64,000 nt of DNA, from positions 357,092 through 421,091 of the forward strand of contig JAEYWP010000022.1 in the NCBI GenBank assembly GCA_023428905.1, read 5' to 3'. Positions 34,001 through 40,552 of the stretch are shown piece by piece. This DNA comes from Verrucomicrobiota bacterium (lineage in GTDB: Bacteria; Verrucomicrobiota; Verrucomicrobiia; Opitutales; Opitutaceae). A program made the position numbers and the translations under genes. Under the pieces are notes generated by a model. That model saw only the letters and a program-made list of their open reading frames with translations, made no database searches and was not told where the DNA came from. Positions within the stretch are counted from its first letter, which is position 1. The number at the start of each line of letters is the position of its first letter.

Positions 34001-36388
34001 GTGACCGGGGGGGCCTTTACCGCCACGAGCGTGACCCTCCCGCGCAGCAGCGACGGCACACCGTCCTTCGCCTTTGGTTTTGTTGTTGCTGGCGGCGATG
34101 CGGCGGTCAACGGGCCGGTCGTGATCGGCTCCAACAACTCCTGGGGCTCGATGTCGGTGGAGGGCGGCAGCCTTGCGGTGGCCGGGCCCCTCACGCTCGG
34201 CAATCAGGCGAGTGGCGGCCGCGGCGGCCAGCTGCGTGTCCTCGGCGGGAGCCTGACACTCGCGTCGCCGGAGGGCCTGGTGTTGGCCCGTCGCAACAAC
34301 AACGTGGCGCGTGCCTCCTTTACCGGAGGGGTCACCGAGTCCGAACGGGTCCAGTTGGGTATCAATGAAACGATTACGGGCGGCTCGGCCACCCTCACCC
34401 TTGACGGCGGCACCCTGCTTCTCGGTTCAGGGGGGATCCAGGCGGGTGGTACGGGCGCTTTTGTGGTGGGTGTGACGCTATCGTCCGGCGTTCTCGGGGC
34501 GAAGGCGGACTGGTCCACCTCGCTGCCAGCCACCCTGCCGGCGGGCGGTGCCGTGGTCGTCTCGCCGGAAGATCGGAACGGAACCGCGCGGACCATCACC
34601 TGGGCCGGCTCCCTTTCCGGCGCGGGCGGCCTGGTCAAGCGCGGCGGCGGTACGCTCGTGCTGGCGGGAGCCAACACGTACACGGGCACCACCACCGTTG
34701 AAGCGGGTGAATTGGAGGTGTCTGGCTCGCTGGCCTCGCCGGTCGTGGTTCGGGGCGGGGCGCTTGTGGGATCAGGAACCTTGTCAGCCCCCGTCACCCT
34801 GCACCCCGACGCGGTGCTTGGCGCCCAGGGATCAGCGGCGGATTCAGTGTTGACCGTCCCCGCCGTCAGTTGGACGGGTGGGGCGCGACTCCGCTTCATC
34901 CTCGGCACCAGCGGTGTTGCCTCCCGCCTGGCAGTGGCCGGCCCGCTGCTCCGCGGCGAGGCGGGCACCGTTGCGGTCGAACTTCGATCGGACTCACCGC
35001 TGGTTCACGGATCCACGTACACCCTCGCCACCTACGGCTCGACCGACCTCGACGCCGGAGACCTGGTCGCGACGGGATTGCCCGAGGGCGTTGGCGCCGT
35101 CTTCACCGTGAGTGAGTCATCGCTCTCCGTTCGACTCGTCGCCCGTCCAGAAATCACCAGCCCTGTCAGCGCCTCGGGCCAGGTGGGCGAACCGTTCCGC
35201 TACACTCTGGTGGCCACGAATGAGCCCGACCTGCTCAGCGTTTCGGGGCTCCCGGAAGGCCTGTCGTTTGATCCCACCAGCGGTGAAATCAGCGGGGTGC
35301 CGCTGCGCGCGGGCACCCGCAGCCTCGTCCTGCGTGCCACCAATCTTGGTGGCACCACCACGGTTGCCCTCACGCTCCAGGTCGCAAAGGGCGACGTGGT
35401 GTTGACCCTGGCGAACGTGACGCAGGCCTACGACGGAAGTCCCCGGCCGGTGGTCGTCACCACCTCTCCGCAGGGCCTTTCGGTGGGGGTGACCTACGAC
35501 GGTGCCAGCGCGCCCCCCACGTATCCGGGAACGTACGACGTCCGTGCGACCGTGGAGGACCCGGACTATGCCGGCACGGCGGTCGGCCGCCTGGAGGTGA
35601 CGATCACGGCGCTGGTGCGCCATGCCCCGACGATGAATGGAGACGTGGATGGTTCGGTGCAGGTGCTCCTGCCTGAGAACATCACCCTGAATACGGGCGC
35701 GGGCATCACCGGAGATCTGCTGGTTCGGGGCGCACCGGCGGTGCGCCGCAACGGAAGCGGTACCTTCGGCGGCACGCTGGAGGGCCCCGGGTTGGCCACG
35801 CCGACCGGGTATCAGGTGACCCTCAATTCCGGGACCGTGCTGCGCCATGTGGTGCGACGGATCGATGCGATTGCATTGCCCGAGGTCGCGTTGCCACAGC
35901 CTCCGGCTGGCACCCGCAACCTCGCGCTCAACGGTCCCGGCCAGTCCATCGGCGACCCTGCCACACTGCGTGACCTCACCTTGAACAGCAAGGCGGGCGA
36001 AGTGGCGATTCCCCCTGGCGCATACGGCGCGTTCACTGCCAATGCGTCCAGCACGCTGCTGTTGGGGAGCGCGACTGCGGCCGAGCCCTCCGTCTATCAC
36101 CTGCAGGCCCTCACCCTGAACAGTGGCGCCCGTCTGCGTCTTGTCGGACCCGTGGTGATACGCCTCGGTGGAAACCTGGTGGTGAACGGGACTCTCGGCG
36201 CACCGGGACATTCCCTCGTGGTTGAGTCACGCGCGGCCGGCGCGACCTTCAACAGCGGCGCCCGAGGTGACGCCGTCCTGCTGATGCCGAATGGCACCGT
36301 CACCTTGAACGGTGCCACGGTACGTGGCCGGGTGAGTGCGGACCGCCTGGTGCTCAACGGCAACGCGCTGCTCGAAGAGGCGCCCTGA
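31100..36388 (+). CDS. rhamnogalacturonan lyase (PL11 type) with adhesin-like C-terminal repeats
   Basis: 1762 residues from ATG 31100, with a signal peptide (LLKACFALLACAGLALCVPRLNA). Residues about 28-640 follow PL11 lyases: HLMENLGRGVVAVRTSDNER, the calcium-binding propeller motif VGDLDGDGDYELVVKWDPSN, and DFDGDGRAELVCKTAPGTRDG. These enzymes split the rhamnogalacturonan I backbone by beta-elimination. The remaining 1100 residues are not usual for PL11. They contain autotransporter-associated beta repeats (KRGGGTLVLAGANTYTGTTT), Ig-like putative domains (SGLPEGLSFDPTSGEISGVP), an MBG-like segment and LTLNSGARL-type beta-helix repeats. No outer-membrane barrel is seen. It is probably surface-attached or secreted. 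Confidence 0.88.
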   Translation: MKSLLKACFALLACAGLALCVPRLNAAPHLMENLGRGVVAVRTSDNERFISWRLLATDPADVAFNLYRTSGPGAPVRLNDIPLTAETHFLDTAADASQPVHYSVRAVVAGVEQSPDAGFTLPAEAPVQPYLRVPLQRPAGGDAYTYSPGDASVGDLDGDGDYELVVKWDPSNQQDNSNGGVTGNVLLDAYQLDGTHLWRIDLGINIRAGAHYTQYLVYDFDGDGRAELVCKTAPGTRDGTGAFIAQPGRFVGTPSAPVDHAADYRNAGGYILTGPEFFTVFDGQSGAELASANYVVPRNADPASADVSPWGDNYGNRVDRFLGGVAYLDGRRPSFLLARGYYTRAVVAAWDWRDGQLTQRWVFDTGHNGTPNPFANWRGQGAHSLTVGDVDSDGRDEIIYGAAAIDDDGRGLYSTQLGHGDALHLSDMNPTRPGLEVWMSHEDPSSYGSAGLEFRDAATGELIFGVNGGGSDVGRGVAGDIDPTHPGYELWGARGGLMSSTGAQISTVRPGQMNFMVWWDGDLLREILDDSTISKWDWTTSTASPLLSPPDVDSNNGTKATPALSADILGDWREEVIWRELSNDALRIYTTTTPTTHRLPTLMHDRQYRLAIAWQNVGYNQPPHPGYFLGAGMAQPPAAEVVTSLAQLPAQPPAVVSINRYDPVSASTAAGTLVYRVTFSTPVTGVDPSDFSVFTTGAAVGSVTAVSTVSPFSFDVTVGGITGTGGVRLDLNASGTGITGPGGAPVAGGFTSGQVYARATLAWLNPGTGGAWSTPANWDGGLVADGAGSLANFANLDLVAENRVLLDTPRTVGGIVFGDTDPATPAGWTLHGGGDPANTLTLDAASAVPALTVGALGSGAAVTLDVPLRGNEGLGKAGAGTLVLTQPIEITGPLSVGAGTLRLGAGSSYAAGTIAISGGGAVLDVAGSQLSTSANTTVNGGGTLLVSGGTANLGAVATANSANGLIRVTGGAFTATSVTLPRSSDGTPSFAFGFVVAGGDAAVNGPVVIGSNNSWGSMSVEGGSLAVAGPLTLGNQASGGRGGQLRVLGGSLTLASPEGLVLARRNNNVARASFTGGVTESERVQLGINETITGGSATLTLDGGTLLLGSGGIQAGGTGAFVVGVTLSSGVLGAKADWSTSLPATLPAGGAVVVSPEDRNGTARTITWAGSLSGAGGLVKRGGGTLVLAGANTYTGTTTVEAGELEVSGSLASPVVVRGGALVGSGTLSAPVTLHPDAVLGAQGSAADSVLTVPAVSWTGGARLRFILGTSGVASRLAVAGPLLRGEAGTVAVELRSDSPLVHGSTYTLATYGSTDLDAGDLVATGLPEGVGAVFTVSESSLSVRLVARPEITSPVSASGQVGEPFRYTLVATNEPDLLSVSGLPEGLSFDPTSGEISGVPLRAGTRSLVLRATNLGGTTTVALTLQVAKGDVVLTLANVTQAYDGSPRPVVVTTSPQGLSVGVTYDGASAPPTYPGTYDVRATVEDPDYAGTAVGRLEVTITALVRHAPTMNGDVDGSVQVLLPENITLNTGAGITGDLLVRGAPAVRRNGSGTFGGTLEGPGLATPTGYQVTLNSGTVLRHVVRRIDAIALPEVALPQPPAGTRNLALNGPGQSIGDPATLRDLTLNSKAGEVAIPPGAYGAFTANASSTLLLGSATAAEPSVYHLQALTLNSGARLRLVGPVVIRLGGNLVVNGTLGAPGHSLVVESRAAGATFNSGARGDAVLLMPNGTVTLNGATVRGRVSADRLVLNGNALLEEAP

Positions 36389-36398
36389 GCGCGGAGGG

Positions 36399-36482
36399 CA
36401 CCGGGCGCGCTCCGCCCGGTGTCGCTCCTTCCGAAGGAGCGTGCCCCTCGTGGGACCGCAAAGAAGCGGTCTCTCGAGGCAC
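36399..36482. repeat. cluster of three consecutive hairpins
   Basis: Stem 1 is CACCGGGCG/CGCCCGGTG (36399-36421), stem 2 CGCTCCTT/AAGGAGCG (36423-36441), and stem 3 a bulged GTGCCCCTCG/CGAGGCAC arm (36441-36482) enclosing GACCGC/GCGGTC. The array lies 11 bp after the lyase stop. It may end transcription, be an RNA element, or be a REP-type repeat. Confidence 0.55.
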
Positions 36483-36636
36483 GGGCGCTCCGTGTGCGTC
36501 ATGGCCGGGGCGCGGGGCGAGACGGAGGGGAAAGAAAGCGCAGGTTCCTGTTGCAGTGCCGGTCTCCGGCCCGGAGCATCGCGGTCCCCGTCGGTCGACT
36601 CAGCACCGGCGGAGCAACCCCGATCGCTTGTCATCC

Positions 36637-37980
36637 ATGAATCAATCCATAGCTGAAGTCCTTGAACTCGTCTCGCGCCGCAACGCCGGCGAACCGGAAT
36701 TTCTTCAGGCAGCCCACGAGGTGCTTGAATCGCTCGCCCCGGTGCTCGAGCGACATAAGAAGTACCGCGACGGGCGCATCCTGGAGCGGATCGTGGAGCC
36801 GGAGCGGCAAATTGTCTTTCGCGTGGCCTGGGTCGACGATGCCGGGCGCGTGCAGGTCAATCGCGGCTTCCGCGTTCAGTTCAACAGCGCGATCGGGCCC
36901 TACAAGGGTGGCCTGCGTTTCCACCCCAGCGTCAACCTGGGCATCCTCAAATTCCTCGGCTTCGAGCAGGTGTTCAAGAATTCGCTCACCACGCTGCCCA
37001 TGGGCGGCGGCAAGGGTGGGTCGGACTTCGACCCCAAGGGCAAGTCCGACCAGGAGGTCATGCGTTTCTGTCAGAGCTTCATGACCGAACTGTTCCGCCA
37101 CATCGGGGCCGACACCGATGTGCCCGCCGGCGATATCGGCGTCGGCGGCCGCGAAGTCGGGTATATGTTTGGCCAATACAAACGCCTGACCAGCCAGTTC
37201 ACCGGCGTCCTGACCGGCAAGGGGCTGGCGTGGGGAGGGTCGCTGATCCGCCCGGAGGCGACTGGCTATGGCGCGGTATATTTTGCGGAGGAGATGCTCA
37301 AGACCCGCGGGGAAAACCTGGCGGGCCGGACCTGCACCGTCTCCGGCTCCGGCAACGTGGCACAGTTCACGGTTGAAAAACTGCTCCAGCTCGGGGCCAA
37401 GCCGGTCACGTTGTCCGACTCCGACGGCACCATTCACGATCCGGCCGGTTTCACGGTGGAGAAACTCGCCTGGGTCATGCAGCTGAAGAACGTGCAGCGC
37501 GGGCGTATCCGCGAATACGTCGATACCTTCAAGACCGCGACCTTCCTGCCCGGACAGCGTCCCTGGTCGGTGCCGTGCGACTGCGCCTTCCCGAGCGCAA
37601 CCCAGAACGAGATCGACGGGCGCGACGCGGCTACCTTGCTGAAGAACGGCTGCCGACTTGTCTCTGAAGGCGCCAATATGCCCTCCACCCCGGAGGCGGT
37701 CGACGCCTACCTCAAGGCCGGCATCCTCTACGGCCCCGGGAAGGCGGCCAATGCGGGCGGGGTTGCCACCTCGGGCCTGGAGATGTCGCAGAATTCGATG
37801 CGCCTCAACTGGAGCCGCGACGAGGTGGATCGCCGCCTGCACGAGATCATGGTGAACATCCACGCCAACTGCCAGGCGACCGCACGCGAGTACGGCGCTC
37901 CCGGCAACTACGTGCTCGGCGCCAACATCGCCGGCTTCACCAAGGTGGCGAACGCGATGCTCGAACAGGGCGTTGTCTGA
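36637..37980 (+). CDS. gdhA: glutamate dehydrogenase (NADP-type)
   Basis: 447 residues from ATG 36637, the same length as E. coli GdhA. PYKGGLRFHPSVN and LPMGGGKGGSDFDPKGKSD contain the substrate-binding lysines, AGDIGVGGREVGYMFGQYKR the catalytic Asp, and TVSGSGNVAQFTVEK the Rossmann motif. LVSEGANMPSTPEA and the family C-terminus are complete. It reductively aminates 2-oxoglutarate with ammonium in the cytoplasm. An upstream in-frame ATG at 36556 was not used because the added residues are low-complexity and outside the family. Confidence 0.96.
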   Translation: MNQSIAEVLELVSRRNAGEPEFLQAAHEVLESLAPVLERHKKYRDGRILERIVEPERQIVFRVAWVDDAGRVQVNRGFRVQFNSAIGPYKGGLRFHPSVNLGILKFLGFEQVFKNSLTTLPMGGGKGGSDFDPKGKSDQEVMRFCQSFMTELFRHIGADTDVPAGDIGVGGREVGYMFGQYKRLTSQFTGVLTGKGLAWGGSLIRPEATGYGAVYFAEEMLKTRGENLAGRTCTVSGSGNVAQFTVEKLLQLGAKPVTLSDSDGTIHDPAGFTVEKLAWVMQLKNVQRGRIREYVDTFKTATFLPGQRPWSVPCDCAFPSATQNEIDGRDAATLLKNGCRLVSEGANMPSTPEAVDAYLKAGILYGPGKAANAGGVATSGLEMSQNSMRLNWSRDEVDRRLHEIMVNIHANCQATAREYGAPGNYVLGANIAGFTKVANAMLEQGVV

Positions 37981-37992
37981 CCACGCGCCGCC

Positions 37993-40545
37993 GTGCCGCA
38001 CGTCACCACCGGACTGCCTGGACTCGACCGGGTGCTGCACGGCGTCGAGCCAGGGGACAACATCGTCTGGGAGGTCGCCTCGGTGGAGACCTACCAGTTG
38101 CTGATCACCCCGTTCGCCCGGGCCGCCACGCCCGGGCATCGGCTGGTGTATTTCCGTTACGCCAAACACCCTCCGCTGCTGCCGGCGGAGGGGGCGCATG
38201 AGACATACGAGATCGACTGCACGCGCGGCTTCGAACCCTTCGTTCGGCGGGTCCACGCCATCATCGAGACCGTGGGGGAGGGCGCCCTCTACGTCTTTGA
38301 TTCCCTGACGCACCTGGCGGAAACGTGGGGCTCGGACCAGAGTTTGGGCAATTTTTTCGCCCTCACCTGCCCGCGGCTGCGCGACCTGCGCACGGTCGCG
38401 TATTTCGGACTTTTGCAGGACGATCACTCCGCCTACGCCCTGGAGGCGATTCGGTCGACCACCCAGTTCATGCTGGATGTTTTCCGGCTCGATGAGCGGT
38501 TGTATGTGCGCCCGGTCAAGGTGCAGCAGCGCTCGCGGCACGCCATCAACACCATCCACGTCTGGCGCGACGACACCTTTGTACCGGTGAAGGACAGTGC
38601 GGTCCTCGCGCAGATCCTCTCGCGTACGCAGTGGCCGCGGCTGCAGAGCGACCGCCGCGTCGGCCACTGGCGGCGCCTCTTTCAGGAGGCGCACCGCGTC
38701 ATGCTGGGAAGGCGTGACGGCACGAGCAGCGAGGCGGAATATGCTGCTGCGTTGGCGGCGGTGCGGTGGGCACTGCGGGTCCACCGCTCCGGCATCGCCG
38801 CCCTGGTCGAACGTTACCTGACCCTGGAAGATTTCCTCGCGATCCGCGACCGCATGATCGGTGTGGGGTCCGTGGGCGGAAAGACGCTCGGCATGCTGGT
38901 CGCGCGGGCGATCCTGCGGGAACGCACCCCGGAACTCGCCGGCCGGTTGGAGGCCCATGACTCGTTCTTTGTCGGTGCCGAGGTGTTCATCACCTTCCTC
39001 GTCCAAAACGGTGTCTGGTGGATACGCGAACGGCAGAAGCACCAGCCCACGTTTCTCGAAGGCTTGGCGGAGGGGAAGCGGCTGATCCTCGCCGGACGTT
39101 TTCCCGCCCACATCCTGGAGCAGTTCCAGGGTCTGCTGGATTATTTCGGGGAGTCGCCCTACATCGTCCGCTCAAGTTCGATCCTGGAGGATGCGCGCGG
39201 GAATGCCTTCTCCGGCAAATACGAGAGCGTCTTTGTGGTGAACCATGGGACGCGGGAGGAGCGCATGGAACTGCTGCTCGATGCGGTGCGACGGGTTTAC
39301 GCCAGCGTGCTCGACGAGGACGCGTTGCGCTACCGGCGTCGGCGGGGGCTGCTGGACAGTGAGGAGCGGATGGCGCTGTTGATCATGCGCGTGTCCGGCG
39401 CTCCCCACGGGCGCTATTATTACCCCCAGGCCGCCGGAGTGGCGCTTTCGTACAATCCCTTCGTCTGGCACCCCGACATCGACCCCCACGCCGGGGTGGT
39501 GCGGCTCGTATTCGGCTTGGGAACACGCGCGGTGGATCGCTGCGATGACGACTACACGCGGCTGGTGGCGCTGAATGCCCCCGCGCGCCGGCCGGAGATG
39601 AGTTTTGAGGAGGTGCGCGAACACTCCCAGCGCCGGATGGACTGCCTCGATCTGACCACCGGGGCGTTTGTTTCGGTGCCGCTGCACCAGGCGCTTGCCG
39701 AGGCTCCCGAGTTTCCCGTCGATTATTACCTCACCCCCACGGAGGCGGAGGCGTATCCCTGTGCGACCTTTGACCGCCTTCTGCGGGAGACGCCGGTCGC
39801 GGCGGACCTCCGTCAGATGCTCTCGATCCTGGAGGAGGCCTATGAGCAACCGGTGGACATTGAGTTCGCCTTCAACTTTCTCGCCGACGGGACCTACCGC
39901 ATCCATCTGCTGCAGTGCAGGACCTTCCAGGTGCGCCGGGAGCTGGCCACCATGCCCGAGAGCGCGCACGCCACCCAGCATCCGCTCCTCGCCGCGCATG
40001 GTGCGGTGATCGGCGTCAGCCGAGAGCAGCCGTTGACCCGCATCATCTACATCGTGCAGGACGCCTACGCCGCGCTCCGGGAGCAGGACCGCTATGCGGT
40101 GGCGCGGCTGATCGGGCGGCTCAACCTCCACACCGCGCCGGAGGATCGCGGGCTGATGCTGATCGGGCCGGGGCGGTGGGGCACGCACAGTCCCTCCCTG
40201 GGTATCCCGGTCACGTTTTTCGAGATCAGCCGCGCCTCCGTCATCTGCGAGGTGGTGGCGATGCATGAACGGCTGATCCCCGATGTGTCGCTCGGCACCC
40301 ATTTCTTCAACGATCTGGTTGAGCATGACATGCTGTACCTCGCGTATTTCCCGAAGCGTTCGGGCAATGCGCTCGCGGTGGAGTGGTTCAAGTCCGCGCC
40401 CAGCCGGCTGCTGGAGCTGGAGCCCGACGCCGGCGCCCTCGCCGACGTCGTCCGGGTGATCGACTGCACCGGCCCGGAGGCCGGTCGCCTCTGGCTCCGG
40501 GCCGACGCCACCGCGCAGACCGCGGTGGTGTTCCCATCGGCCTGA
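37993..40545 (+). CDS. KaiC-like domain fused to a PEP/pyruvate-binding (PPDK-N-like) domain
   Basis: 850 residues from GTG 37993, 12 nt after gdhA. Residues 1-200 follow the KaiC/RecA pattern (TTGLPGLDRVLHGVEPGDNIVWE, later LYVFDSLTHLAETWGSD), but the P-loop GxxxxGKT is replaced by EVASVETYQLL. Residues about 290-660 resemble the ATP-grasp domain of PPDK and PEP synthase: VGSVGGKTLGMLVARAIL, YIVRSSSILEDARGNAFSGKYESVF, PVDIEFAFNFLADGTYRIHLLQCR. No phosphohistidine swivel motif was seen, so a full PPDK/PEP-synthase reaction is unlikely. The C-terminal 170 residues are family-specific (RGLMLIGPGRWGTHSPSLGIP). It may phosphorylate or sense a carboxylate; function is unknown. Confidence 0.78.
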   Translation: MPHVTTGLPGLDRVLHGVEPGDNIVWEVASVETYQLLITPFARAATPGHRLVYFRYAKHPPLLPAEGAHETYEIDCTRGFEPFVRRVHAIIETVGEGALYVFDSLTHLAETWGSDQSLGNFFALTCPRLRDLRTVAYFGLLQDDHSAYALEAIRSTTQFMLDVFRLDERLYVRPVKVQQRSRHAINTIHVWRDDTFVPVKDSAVLAQILSRTQWPRLQSDRRVGHWRRLFQEAHRVMLGRRDGTSSEAEYAAALAAVRWALRVHRSGIAALVERYLTLEDFLAIRDRMIGVGSVGGKTLGMLVARAILRERTPELAGRLEAHDSFFVGAEVFITFLVQNGVWWIRERQKHQPTFLEGLAEGKRLILAGRFPAHILEQFQGLLDYFGESPYIVRSSSILEDARGNAFSGKYESVFVVNHGTREERMELLLDAVRRVYASVLDEDALRYRRRRGLLDSEERMALLIMRVSGAPHGRYYYPQAAGVALSYNPFVWHPDIDPHAGVVRLVFGLGTRAVDRCDDDYTRLVALNAPARRPEMSFEEVREHSQRRMDCLDLTTGAFVSVPLHQALAEAPEFPVDYYLTPTEAEAYPCATFDRLLRETPVAADLRQMLSILEEAYEQPVDIEFAFNFLADGTYRIHLLQCRTFQVRRELATMPESAHATQHPLLAAHGAVIGVSREQPLTRIIYIVQDAYAALREQDRYAVARLIGRLNLHTAPEDRGLMLIGPGRWGTHSPSLGIPVTFFEISRASVICEVVAMHERLIPDVSLGTHFFNDLVEHDMLYLAYFPKRSGNALAVEWFKSAPSRLLELEPDAGALADVVRVIDCTGPEAGRLWLRADATAQTAVVFPSA

Positions 40546-40552
40546 CTGCGTT

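Noticed and set aside
36631..39111. 826-codon open frame on the minus strand
   Set aside because: Antisense to gdhA and the PPDK-N-like gene, both strongly supported.
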